Source: Gonapodya prolifera JEL478
Lineage: Eukaryota > Monoblepharomycota > Monoblepharidomycetes > Monoblepharidales > Gonapodyaceae
NCBI GenBank assembly: GCA_001574975.1
Contig: KQ965769.1
Location: 1 to 64,000 of the forward strand
Reading direction: 5' to 3'
DNA length: 64,000 bases
Made by a program: the position numbers and the translations under genes. How positions within the stretch are numbered: the first letter of the stretch is position 1; each line of letters opens with the position of its first letter. The notes below the pieces were generated by a model, which worked only from the letters and a program-made list of their open reading frames with translations, was not told where the DNA came from and ran no database searches. This document shows, piece after piece, positions 50,715 through 62,059 of the stretch.

Positions 50715-51068
50715 TGTGCTGGTGGCAAGAGGAAGCAGGGGCTACAGCCGAGTGGAGAGCAGCACCAAAGGAATCCATCCCCGAAGCCGCGCAAAACAGA
50801 CTTCATCCTCTGTATAATAATTTTGGATGCTTATTTGGTTTTGGGCTGCGAACGCTCTTAAAGATCACAATCCGAGCACGGAATTCTCGGATCTCGCCAA
50901 AGTCGCAAAGTCGAAATGGCGCCGTCCAATGTACGTGCACATGCACATGCACACATGCTTGGCGAAGGGCGCGGCAGTTTTGCACTGGAATTCGATCATG
51001 GTATTGCACGTGACAATTGGCACCTGCATCGAATATTCTATACTCTGTAATCCACACACTTCACGTCA

Positions 51069-52115
51069 CTACATTCTCCTCCCACGTTCCAGCACCATCC
51101 TCGTCGCCTCATCCAAATCCTCCCTTTCCAACCCCAACACCGCATTCGCCGTCCCCCTCGTGCGCTCATAGGTCCCAGCACCGTCGGGGAAGAAGTTGCG
51201 CGCGCACATCATCTTGACCATCCCGGACCAATCCCCACGCTGGATTGCATCGACGCCGGACGCGTACCGAGCGGTGGTGGATTCGTAATGAATTGTCCAG
51301 GAGGAGGTCGAGGTGCACGTGACGCGACAAAGGGAGTCGAGCATGTCGGTCTGTGAGACGGTGAAGGACGACACGTAGAGCGGGTTGTTCCGGAACTGAT
51401 CCAGTGTGGGGATGGCAGGGTCGGGGTGCGTCACCGGGAGACTGAGTAGCGCAGCCACGGCGCGACCAACTTGGGGTGGGGTCGAGGTCGAGATCTGGGC
51501 GGTCCCGTCGTCAAACAGGGTGACTTCTCGCCTGGCAAGGTCGTCGCGTCGGGATGGGAAGATTGAACTCCTACCAGAATCCCGTGTGGACCGTCACGTT
51601 CGATACACCGCCCACCTCCTCGATGAACTTCCGAAACTCGGCTTTCTGCTTGTACGCGCCGACGTCCCGCTGCAACCCGGCGTCATAGGTGTCTGCGGCC
51701 ACTTGTTGGGGAGTATCCATTTCACGCCGGCCTTCAAGGCGGCGCTAACTAGATATTCCTGCGTTCCGGGGGGTGCCATGACGCCGAGCGTGATTACGAG
51801 GGCATCGTGGCCCACGGAGAAGGGACACGAAGGAGGTGGGGTCGGCGTAGTTGACGTGGATGGTGGTGACGCCGGGTGGGATGGTCGAGGAAGAGCAATT
51901 GGTACTGGAGGAAGAGCGCGAGATAGCAGTGACGGCGTGCTTGCCCGTTTTGAGAAGAGCGCGTGCGAAGTGCGAACCTGCGTTTCGGCCGGCCTGTGGG
52001 TTCGGGGTGAGGATGAAGGGGGTGATGTCAGCAAGAGTTGAATGTAAAAATAAGGCACACAAAGTCGCACGCTGCTCACCCCGACAATTGCGACCTTTGA
52101 AATGAAGTTCGACAT
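51069..52115 (-). CDS. NmrA-like / isoflavone-reductase-like NAD(P)-binding protein
   Basis: An atypical short-chain dehydrogenase fold. The first exon MSNFISKVAIVGVS joins across a short intron to GRNAGSHFARALLKTGKHAV, restoring the Rossmann glycine motif. Then come TIHVNYADPTSFVSLLRG, HDALVITLGVMAPPGTQEYL and KAGVKWILPNKW. The C-terminal exon reads FRNNPLYVSSFTVSQTDMLD, VKMMCARNFFPDGAGTYERT and LGLEREDLDEATRMVLERG. These are typical of large fungal NmrA/CipA-type families, whose members act as redox enzymes or as redox-sensing regulators; which applies here cannot be told. About four exons; the gene looks intact. No signal peptide, so cytosolic. Confidence 0.85.
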
Positions 52116-53420
52116 GGCGAAGAGTGTGATGAGAGTGGCTGATGGCAGATGCGGAAGTCGCCTGTTTTTATGGAAATGTGGGAAGGCGTATAAAAACGTT
52201 TACCCGCTTCTTGATGGCATTGCTCTCCGCCGTCACACGCATGTGTTTGTTCCCACAGCAAATAAACCGATTCTTTAATATTCCCGCACTGCGTTTTAAC
52301 TCGTGGCATAGTGGATGGAGAGTATTTGCGATTGCTCGTCAAAGGAGGATGACTGATTGTCACGCAACACGACACGACAGCTCACACGCCACATTCCGCA
52401 TTGGAGTGCGACTAAGATATACTTTTTGAGCGTCCCAACCATATGTTTTTCAACGCTCCGGGGGGCACACAGTTGTTCGACCTTCTCACATCAAATCTCT
52501 TCCCCGTCCCCGCGCGTCACACACTCATAGTGTGCACTGACCTCCTGAAGTTGAACAAAAGCCAACAACCTTGGGGACTTTTTCTCGTCCAATTTTTCGT
52601 CTTAATAGAAATGGTGAAGTTATGACGTTACGGAATGTTCAAATATCATAGTAAAGACGTTGCTTCTAAAAATTTATATGATATATATTATATAATTACG
52701 TTATTTCCAGCTACGGCCATATGCACGGAAAAGTGCCGCTTCCCGTCCGATCAGCGCAGCGAAGCCCGTGACAGCCCAGTCAGTACTAGCGTGAGAGATC
52801 AGCTGGGAATACTGGGTGCTGTAGTTTTGCATTTTCGAAACTCCGAATTCCATCGACTTCAAATGCGCATTCGTTTTGGGAATCAATTGAGAGAGAAGCA
52901 CTGCTGTAGTACAGAGACTCTCCACTTCCTTCTTGCTGGTTCACCAGAACTGCAAGTCTCATAATTCATATAGTTTCTATCTATTAAGTTACGCATTTTG
53001 AATTGCATCTATTGGAGTTGTTAATCCATATTGTAGTAGCAAGCTGACTGCAAAAACAGTGACTGGCGACCACCACAAAGCCGATCGCGCGGATCCTGCT
53101 TCGACACTCTTTTCCAATGCATCTGGCGCGACCTGGCATTCTTCGCTCCCCGCCGATCGCCATTCGGTGCAATGAGGATTGGCCCACAATTGCTTACCGG
53201 ACATCGAGAGCTCCACGGTAGGCGCTCCCCACCATCCAACTGTTCCTCCGCTCAGTGCTTCAATACCCACGCGCCCGCCCTGCCAAGAACCAGCGCCAGG
53301 GAAGGCAGGAGCTGAGGACACCTTGTCGGAGTACTTCCTCTCCAAGGTACCCCCGTATCATCCGCGCCTTGCTTAAATGCATTTTCGGAGGGGCATGCCC
53401 GGTAGAAGTCTTTCACGCCA
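52116..53420. other. Intergenic, no gene assigned
   Basis: The AT-rich part around 52620-52720 has no coding potential that I can see. A minus-strand open frame at 53345-52989 of 118 codons ends in a hydrophobic stretch (ALWWSPVTVFAVSLLLQYGL), but no start context, splice partner or family supports it. Confidence 0.45.
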
Positions 53421-55308
53421 ATGCACTCGGCACGCGTTTTCTCGGCTGTAGCGATGGGCGCCTTGATTGGTGCTGTTCGGGGGCAAGGTACGTTGGCGGA
53501 CTTCTTGCGACGTGGGTCTGTTCAAGGGCAGGACCGGGCATTTCTCCGTCGACGCTCAAAGCTGAAGCACGGCGCACGGCGTATCTGACCCCACCCTCGC
53601 GCCCACAACCCGTAGACACTGACGCCGCGAAGACCGAATCCGATCCCGACTCATGCTCGGGCGACTTCTCCCTTCCTCGCGAGCCCGAGCTGCACATTGC
53701 AGCTATTTTCATCCAGGTACGTGCTCCTTCTATTTTCTCTTCCGACTTAATGTCCTCACGCTAACCGACCCCACTCTCGTCTCGCCAGGTCGCTATATCC
53801 CTCTCAGGCACGCTCATCCCGATTATCCTGCACAGATTCAACCTTGCGGGCCGATCGTCCACGTTCGTTTTCGACAGCATACGGAACTTCGGGACCGGAA
53901 TCATCTTGTCCACTGGTTCGCGTCGCTTTGCATTTTCCTCTTCCCCCCTGCTTCATCCTTCCCCAATCCTACCCTCGGTTTGACTTCTCCCGTCCCTCCT
54001 CACCACCCAGGAATAATCCACCTCCTTCTCCCCGCCTACGACTTCCTCACCAACCCATGCCTGCCCTCCCTCTGGACAACCGAGTACGTGTCATTTGCGG
54101 GCGTTTTTGCCCTCGCGGGGATGTTGCTGACGCAGGTACGTGCGGCGCCGTTTGCCACGCTCCCCGTGGGGCCCGACTTTGTGTGGTGTATTGATGTAAC
54201 GTGCGCTCGCCTGTCGTCGACCTTCGGCTGCGTTGGGCTCATAGATCGTGCAGACACTTGCGTTATCGTTCATGCAATCGATCAAATCACCCAACGGTCT
54301 CCCCCCGAGGTCGACGGACGACACGCCGGCGCTCCTCCTCCCGGACGGCGACCCGAACGAGACCAAACCCGCGTCCTCCCTCACCGCCACCGACGAAAAG
54401 ACGTTCGGGAAAGGCGCCTCGACCGGGACCATCTCCTCGACTTCTGGCGAAACGGCAGCCGCAGTCGCAGAAGCAGCGCCAGGTGACCACTCCAACCCGT
54501 ACTTGTGCCAGGACCCGCACGATCACTCGTACTGGCACGAGGCCGTGTCGGGCGAGGGGTCGACGCTGTTGAAAAAACAGATGTCGTGAGTCACGGTCTC
54601 TGTGCAGCCTGTGCATCCTGTGCACCCTTCCACAATTCACACAACGGCCCGCCTCTCCCGGCTTCCCCCAACCCACTCACCCCAATGCAGCTTCTACCTC
54701 CTCGAAACCGGCATTGCCTCGCACTCCTTCTTCGTCGGGCTTCTCCTCGGCACGGCGCGGGGGACCGAATTCCGTGCGCTCTTGGTAGCGCTGGCGTTCC
54801 ACCAGTTTTTCGAGGGTATGGCGCTGAGCGCAACGTTGCTGGACGCAAAGTTCAAGTCAAAGAGTGAGTTTCGCCGCTTTTGGATCATTGAATCGTGGCT
54901 TAGGCTGACACGATTTGGCGAGCAGCGCCAACGATCGTTATGGTGCTCTTGTACACCGTGATTACTCCGCTGGGCGTGGCTGTAGGTGTGGCCATGAGCG
55001 ACTTGTACAACCCCAATTCAATCACGGCGTTGCTCACTCAGGTAAGTCCAGCTTTCCGTGGTGCGTCGATCTCCTCTCATCACCCCGTTTCGCCAACACC
55101 CCGCCCCCCCTCGCCCCCACCCGAACAGGGCATTATCGACTCCCTCTCCTCGGGCATCCTGATCTACGACTCTCTCGTGAACCTCCTGCACGTGAACATC
55201 ACGACCAACCCTGCGTTCCTCGCCGCGCCCGTGTGGAAGAAGATCGCTGCGTACATGTTTCTGTTCGCGGGAACTGCCGTGATGGCGTTTATTGGAAAGT
55301 ATGCGTAG
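53421..55308 (+). CDS. ZIP-family zinc/iron transporter
   Basis: ZIP proteins carry Zn2+ or Fe2+ into the cytosol with eight membrane helices. The start at 53421 gives MHSARVFSAVAMGALIGAVR, a signal-like leader. An intron (53488-53561) then joins it in frame to AEARRTAYL and an acidic Ser/Asp linker. Helix 1 is LHIAAIFIQVAISLSGTLIP, made across an intron. A cytosolic loop with HDHSYWHEA supplies metal-binding His. The ZIP signature follows: YLLETGIASHSFFVGLLLG (helix IV) and LVALAFHQFFEGMALSATLL (helix V), with the conserved H-S and H-x-x-x-EG motifs. The last helices run to FLFAGTAVMAFIGKYA and a TAG at 55306-55308. About seven introns. Metal specificity cannot be read from the sequence. Confidence 0.88.
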
Positions 55309-55849
55309 TGGGCCGGGGAGAGATGGTGTCGGTGAGGGTGATTGGGAAAGCTGATTCCCTGTTGTTCAGTGAAAGCTGGTAATTGAGGGATTGAAACTTG
55401 TGCTTTGTGGTGGTGGCTGCAATTTTTTTTATCTCTATTCTACCATAATTCGTCGGTCAGAAAGTGACTTCTCGCTACAATAGAATTGATACATCTACGA
55501 CTACGTGCCAACCAGAGTTCTTTCATCTAAAAGCGATAATGTAGACGCAGATTCGCTTAAGCTGTGGCTCTTTTGAAGTCTTGTTGAGCGAAACAATCAA
55601 CCATCATGTTGCATTGACGCCGGTGAGTCCGGTGCCCAACTTTCCTTCCTTCTGGCGACATAGGCTCCAGCATGCACAAATAAAATTTTCGGTGCTTTCT
55701 CTCTGGGAAAGAAGAAAGGAGGCGCGAAATGGGTTTGAAATGAAGCCGGCCGACAGGTTCACGCACCTGAAAGGTGGCGGGTCATCCGTTTAAAAGGCGC
55801 GTCGGAGAAGGTCAACGTGAACAGACTGAATACGACTGCTTCTCATACA

Positions 55850-56138
55850 ATGCGTCTTCTTACGCTCCTTCTCCTCGCTATCTTTGCCTACGTGGCCAGT
55901 GCCGCCGCCATTGAAGAACGTGCAAATGGCTGCCCTAAGTCTGCTGGTGGATGGAGAGGGTAAGTGACATACACCTTTCGCTTCGCTACATGTTTCCGCA
56001 TTTGGACTCACGCACAATCACGATTTTAAAAGAAATGTGTGTACGCCCGACGAGACAGAAAACAGCATCTGTCAAGTGCGACGACCCGACAACGGTCGAA
56101 CCCACAATTTTCCTTGCGGGTCGCCTTGTTTTTTGTAA
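55850..56138 (+). CDS. Small secreted cysteine-rich protein
   Basis: Two exons (55850-55959, 56033-56138) joined by a 73-base GT-AG intron encode 71 residues. MRLLTLLLLAIFAYVASAAA is a clear signal peptide. The mature part begins near IEERANGCPK and continues GNVCTPDETENSICQVRRPD to a C-terminus FPCGSPCFL, with five cysteines in about 50 residues. It lies between the ZIP and flavin oxidase genes. I do not recognise a family. The size, signal peptide and cysteines fit an effector-like, antimicrobial or wall-associated peptide. The odd number of cysteines leaves one unpaired or implies dimerisation, or an error in the second exon. Confidence 0.55.
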
Positions 56139-56895
56139 GTTTGTCGGATGTACAAATGTGTTTGGTGTCACAGATTGCTCACAGTCATGAATTATGAATG
56201 TGAAACTATTTACGTAAATAGTGCAGTCCTGACCTCGGCTTTTGCATTGCCTATGGAGAAGTCCACACACAATGCTAGATGGAAGTAGTTTAAGGGGTGC
56301 AGGGATCTTCTGACTCGTCCCGGGAGTCGGGAACATGGTGTGAATGTTCAGCAAAGGAGAGCGTTTCGGAATAGCGTGAATGACCAGAAAGTGTATAGTA
56401 AAAATAGTTGAAAAAAATTAACGCTGAATATGCAGATATTTGAGGCATCGCCTGTAAACCCCGCAATCGTCTCTCTCGTCAAAGACCGGAGCGAATAAAC
56501 AGTGAACTTCACTCCCACTCGTACTGCAGCGAGTTCACGATAGACTTGCCGTTGTGACTTGTGCGTCATATGCGAATTGCGACGACATGGCAGATATTTT
56601 ATGGTCGGAAGCGGCGCAGGAGGCGGAGCGGGGATTTGATGGATCGATTTGTGGATGTCCTGATGAGTCGTGAGATGACGAACTGATATCTCGGCGACAT
56701 TGTTTCATATCAATGACTATACGTATAATACATGCTATAAATAAGATAGGGGTATACGACAATCTATCTACTCTTGCTCTTTGAGCATGATACGAGACCG
56801 AAATGTACGTTCGTAAATTACCAATCGCCAGATCCCAAGACCGAGACCAACCATCATTATGTCCAATTGCTTTGCACGAGCAGAGCAAGTCGTCA
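56139..56895. other. Intergenic, no gene seen
   Basis: Short frames only. It holds the 3' regions of the small secreted protein gene and of the converging flavin oxidase gene. Confidence 0.5.
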
Positions 56896-58612
56896 TCACC
56901 GCGCAAACGCAAACGTCAAGACGGCCACCAAAAGCGTGGCTGCGAAAGATAATGTCCATCCCGTCGGGACGTTCTGGTGCGCTGCCGACGGCTGCCCGCT
57001 CTTCGTTGTTGTAGTTGTTCCGTTCGGGCCCGTTGGTGCTCCCTGTCCCGCGCTCGGTACCAACTCCGCTCCCGGTGTTTGCGGGTTACTGAACAAGCCC
57101 ACGGGGTCGTAGTTTCCCTTGACGATCTTCAACCGCTCCCAGTTACCGGCGAAGTAGGTCTGGGGATCCACGTCGAGGTCCGCGTAGCCCTGGTAGTGCG
57201 CCCCGCTGACGTACGGCGCCAGAGCCTTCTCCGTGTCATTGATCCACCCGTACCGCGTCGAGTTCATGGGTTCGATGGTGCCCAGGTCGAAAAAGATGAC
57301 GTATTGAATGAGCATCAACGTGCCCTTGCGGTGCGGGAATGCGGTGGCGTTGGAGGGGACCGTGTCGAGGAACCCTCCGTGCGCGGCCAGCTCAATGAAC
57401 CCAAAGTTGTTCGGAATGGCAGACGCGCGGTCGACGAGTGCTTGCAGCGCCGCGTCGGGAAGGAGCGTTGTGACGTACTCGCTCTTGGCCTTTGCGTTTT
57501 CGCGGTTGGTGGCGGCGAGGCGGGTGGGCGTGGTGAGAGCGTCCAGGTTCTGGCAGCTCGCCTGCGAGTCCCACAGCGCGGCCTGGGCGCCGAGCGAGGT
57601 GCAGTTCTGGTACGTGACGGTGGCGTTGCCGACGCTGAGAAGGCCGGATTGCTGAAGGAGGGTTTCGAGTTCGGATTGGGGGCCAAGGTACCTGCCGAGG
57701 AATGTGATGGAGCCAAAGCCGAGGAGGATTTGTGAGGCGAGGTTCTCCGTCGTGGTTGGCGCGAAGGCCTGGAATCGCGCGATGGCGTCTTTCCCGACCG
57801 TGTAGTTGTCCCAGGAAGCGACGACGATGGTGTTGACCGGTGGTTCGGGAAAGACACGGAGTAGGACCTCGACAACGATGGCGTAGCTGCCGCCACCACC
57901 ACCTCGAATAGCCCAGAACAAGTCGGGGTGGCTCGTGGAATTCACCAACAGCAAATTGCCCGATGTGTCCACCACAGTGGCCGACAGAACATTGTCCGCA
58001 ATCAGTCCCCACTTGCGCGCTAAGAATCCAAATCCGCCTGCGCCCATGTGCCCGCCAAGGCCTACGCTTGGGCAGACTCCTCCTGTGAATGTAAATCCGA
58101 AATTGTCTAAGGCGACGTACAAGTTGCCTAAGCGGATTCCGGCTCCCACCGTAGCCGTACTGGAAGCGGCATCGACGGTAACGTTATTGAGAGTAGAAAT
58201 ATCGAGTAACAACTGGCCGTCCAGCGAGCCCAAGTTTTCGTATCTGTGCCAAGACGTAGAAAGAGTCAGGTCTGCATCCCGCCAAGAACATGCGGACGAC
58301 CCCAGCGCACACTCACGAATGGCCCCCACTCCTCGGTACCACATTGTATCCAGTTGTAGACGCGCACTTGACTGCTCCCTGGACCTGCTCGACGTTTGCA
58401 GCGAAGAATATGACGGCCGGATACCGTTCGAGCCGGACGCGTTCCCCGTCTCTGTATTCTTCATACTGGGAGCTTCCAGAGGTGTACAGCTCCACTGTTC
58501 CAGGGAGAGCGTTGAGACATGACGTGAGGGAGTCGATGCTGGCTCCACTCGATGCCTTGAGATTTGCTGCGAGGATTGCGAACCCCACAAGAGCCTTTGC
58601 TAGCGAGAGCAT
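56896..58612 (-). CDS. Secreted BBE-type flavin oxidase (glucooligosaccharide oxidase-like, AA7), GPI-type tail
   Basis: Two exons. The signal peptide MLSLAKALVGFAILAANLKA starts at 58612. The FAD-binding PCMH domain has AVIFFAANVEQVQGAVKCAS and VVPRSGGHSYE, the latter split by an intron of about 70 bases right at the flavin-linked His. Next are GGVCPSVGLGGHMGAGGFGF, whose Cys fits the second covalent flavin link, and DLFWAIRGGGGGSYAIVVEV. The C-terminal BBE motif is YFAGNWERLKIVKGNYDPVG followed by LFSNPQT. After a Thr/Gly/Ser-rich stretch the protein ends in WTLSFAATLLVAVLTFAFAR, which looks like a GPI-attachment signal. Such enzymes oxidise the reducing end of oligosaccharides, giving H2O2. 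The true substrate cannot be told from sequence. Confidence 0.88.
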
Positions 58613-59552
58613 TTCCAGGAGCGGTACCGGCGATTGTCGATGCCTTGTCGTCGTTGCTGCGTTCGACTTTCGAAATCGTCCGATGCCAAATTTGTTCTCC
58701 TTTATGCGGGGCTGTGACGATCAACCTTCTTCTGTGGCGCTGGGCCGTTGTTACCCGGCAAAGGAGGGTCACTGTGACCTTGCGACAGGTAACGTATGAG
58801 TAATCGGATTGATAGCTGTATAATATGCAGTGCTAGCGTACTCCGCCGTTGTCTGTAACCGAATGCCAAACCTGTGCGGCCCGTCAAAATGTGGGGTGGG
58901 TCAATGAATCAACGTCTTTGCCACTTTTTAGGTCTCCTCACAGACCACGTCACTGGCGGAGGAGGACTTGGCGGGGAAGAACAGTTCGAGAAATAATCAC
59001 AATTTGGGGAATTTTATTGGGAATATTTCATCTCCATGACGCCTTCAAACCTTACTCCGTCAATAACGAGCAAAAGCAAAACCCTAATAGGCCTCTTTGG
59101 CTTCATCAAAAGAAAAAGAAAAACAAAAGGTCACTGAAACGAGCACACATTTAAAAAATGAAATCGCAAAGGGTATGCGCGGTGATAACGGTGGGAATGC
59201 TGGAATGAAATTGTCACACACGAGTCATGAAATCCGAAATCCGAAAGTCCACACATGGCACAAACATAAGCAGGGTTGCATGAGGGTGGCAAATGCAAAG
59301 GAAGGTAGCGTGTCCCAAGGAATGATGAAAAAAGAATTTTCGACCCTGTCCCCGACAAATGCAAAAGAAAAACGTGTCCTGCCATCTCTCCCGGTCCAGT
59401 CCATTCTTCATTCCATCACGTCCGACTCACTAAAGGTGCCTGCCAGCTCTCCCTTGCGCCGAGACTAAATCGTCCAAGTTTTCCACAACTTTTCCAACGT
59501 CCAACACGTGCCCAGATTCGATGTCCGGCCACAAACCCCAAAGTCCACATTT
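58613..59552. other. Intergenic, no gene assigned
   Basis: A plus-strand frame at 59097-59468 is lysine- and serine-rich with no family resemblance. The region separates the start of the flavin oxidase gene from the end of the RS-rich gene, both on the minus strand. Confidence 0.45.
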
Positions 59553-61937
59553 TCACTTCGTTCCCGCCTCCAACGCGGCAGCCCCGCCAATTCCCAATTC
59601 TCCCACGCCCGAACCCGCCCCAAGCCTTCCGAGAGATGGGTGCACGGGCAACGCCCCGGATAGGGCAAGCTGAGCGACCCATTGCGTGGTGCGCTCCCGG
59701 ATGATACTGTCCTGACGGTTCACTTGGCGGATGGCTTCGAGGAGCGAACGTTCCTATGAATGAGATAAAGGTGCAGTGACCGTGAGCAAGAAGAACCATT
59801 TATCGAAAATAAAGAATGGAACGTACAAGTTCGGCCTCCTTTTCAGCTTTGGCGATGAGTAGCATACGGTTCGATTTGTCTTGTTGCTGCTGGAGCTCGA
59901 GGTGCGACCAAAAGCGTTCGAGCGCATGGGACTTGCGATCTAACTATTTGTCGCATAAAATACGACGAATTAGGAAAAAAAGACTCTGTCAGGACAACAT
60001 TTTTGTCAACAACCCGAGTGCCAGAGACTCACTTCATACGAGTGCATGAGCGTCTGCACCGTGCGCGCCTTCTGCGAGTCCAGATCGCGCTCCGCCAAAT
60101 CGGTAAGGCTCGCCTTCCAGTGTTCTTCGACAGCCATCCGATCGAGACACGCCCAGCCGACCTAAAAATCCATGCCGAGTTCACAGAATTCAATAAATGA
60201 ACACGGCGGTTTGAGACTCGCGGTACCCACCTGCTCGTAATACCAGCTCACATACCCCACCAACGTCCAGCTCTCCACACCCATCCGTTCAAAGAACACC
60301 TTGTGTGAGAACGTCGACTTGGGGAGCAAGCTCAGCAACGGCGCGACGGAGGGGTCCTCGGGCGTGGGTGCGGCCAAGATGTGGTCTCGCACGGCCGTTG
60401 TGCCTCCGGGGGGCTGGTGTGCGCTCAGCACGGGCGTGCTCAAGACGCTCGGGGGGAGCCAGTGCGGGGACGTCTCGCGGAGCGTCGACGGTGTGCTGCG
60501 GGTGTTTGTCGTCGGCGAGAACGGGGCCGGAACGAGCGCGGGCCGGGATGAGTGGTCGTTCGATCCGCCAGACTGGCCCAAATTGATCTGAGCAAATTGC
60601 GACTGCACGTCTGCAGCGGTGACGACGGCGCGCTGGGGCGGGACTGTCTGGTCGTTTCGCTGGTACGGGTACTGCTGCTGCTGAATCGTCACCACGGGGG
60701 CAGGGACTTGAAGACCGCCAGGGAGGCCCAAGAATATCGACTCTGGAATGTCGGAGAGCGGCCACTCGGAGTTGGGCGCCGAGGGACGTGCCGCCGGAGC
60801 ATGCACCGAAGAGGGCAGAAGACCGTATTGGGGACCATTGACCTGTTGCCCGGCGAACACCATAGGCGGCCTCATTGTGGGCGGCGCGCCGTGCATGCTA
60901 GCATTTGGGAACGAGTTGAGCGGGTGTTGCTGCCCATACGTATCCACGACCGGCTCTGGCTTGGGGATTTGGTGGGTCTGTTGCACGCCATAGCCTGAAG
61001 GAGCCGGGGGAGGCACAAAGACCCCGGCGTCCAAGACTTGAACCGACCCAAGCGTTGCCTGGGCCTGCGTTGGCGGCATCCTTGGCCTCCTTCGAGATGC
61101 CTCGCGCGAGTTCGACCTGGATCTGCGTTCACCCCTGGCTCCACCCCTGGGGCTGCGGGACCTGGACCTGTTGGAGTCGCGCCACTGACGGTCTCGCTCG
61201 CCGCGTCTGTCGCGCTTGGTGCGGTCCCTAGCGCGGGGATGTTCAGCGTCGCGTGGGCTGCCACCAGCGCCGTCCGAAGCACGGGATCCGTGGGACCCTC
61301 GGGGAGAGTCTTTGCCTGTTCCGCCAGCGCCAGACCCGTTACCTTGGTTTCCGCTTCCACCGGAGCTCGTCTGTGGCTGAGGAAGAGGGTCCGTGGGCGA
61401 ATTGCCACCACCTGAGCCGGTCGACATGGTGGTGGTGGGCGACATCCATGGTCCGGATGCGCTTCCTGGATGAGCGAACTGATGGGCGTTGGAGCTGTTG
61501 AGAACGTTAATGAGCGGCTCCGTGACCGCGGTACCGAGTCCCAGCTTTTGGGGAGGACCGCCAACAAGACCGCCAGGCCCGGAATACGGGGGTTGAGCAT
61601 CAAGCGCCTCGTCGCTTGTTTCCTTGGAGTACTCGACCACCAAGCTCGTCGTCCTCCTGAGCGCCTCGAGGGTTCTCACAGCCCCAGCGGTCGATACGAA
61701 GTCGATGAAGAAACGCTCTTCCCCGCCATACTCGATCCTCCTGACGCCGTGCAAGTCCCTCGAATCGCCAAGCACTTGTCGGAGTCTTCTGCGCACGATG
61801 CTCTCGACGTCGTCTGTAGCGAGAACGCCCGTGTTTGCCCGGAACGTGAGGATGCGCGATGGCGACCCCGGGTTTCCCGTGGCGGGACGAACGGACTCGT
61901 TGGACGATGTCTGTACGAGGAGAGATGGGTCCGCCAT
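59553..61937 (-). CDS. RS-rich, probable RNA-binding nuclear protein of unknown family
   Basis: The start MADPSLLVQTSSNESVRPAT at 61937 is preferred; the frame is open further upstream to an ATG at 62060. An N-terminal RRM-like alpha/beta segment reads ILTFRANTGVLATDDVESIV, RRRLRQVLGDSRDLHGVRRI and FFIDFVSTAGAVRTLEALRR. A Gly/Ser-rich linker and an Arg/Ser-Asp block (NRSRSRSPRGGARGERRSRS) follow, then a long Pro/Gln-rich stretch. A conserved-looking C-terminal part (LLPKSTFSHKVFFERMGVES, WTLVGYVSWYYEQ) continues over three short introns into a coiled coil: LERFWSHLELQQQQDKSNRM, LLIAKAEKEAEL and SLLEAIRQVNRQDSIIRERT. It ends AALEAGTK with its stop codon at 59553-59555. RS content suggests splicing or mRNA biology. 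I cannot name a family. Confidence 0.65.
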
Positions 61938-62059
61938 GCGGAGGAGCTCAATGGCCGACCGAGCATGGTGGATGCTCTGGAACTGGGCGTTCACTCGGTC
62001 GTTCTGAACGTGTGCATGGCGAACGCGACGAGAAAGGAAGAAGAACAAATTGATATGCA

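Noticed and set aside
50930-50955. GTGCACATGCACATGCACAC repeat near the RIO1-like gene start as a promoter element
   Set aside because: A simple short repeat with no link to a known factor.
52989-53345. 118-codon minus-strand frame ending in a membrane-like stretch
   Set aside because: No family, no start context, no neighbouring exons.
59097-59468. 123-codon plus-strand frame
   Set aside because: Low-complexity K/S-rich text antisense to a probable 3' region; no family.
60289-61603. Long Arg/Pro-rich frames overlapping the RS-rich gene on both strands
   Set aside because: Shadows of a GC-rich coding exon; the main frame has consistent motifs.
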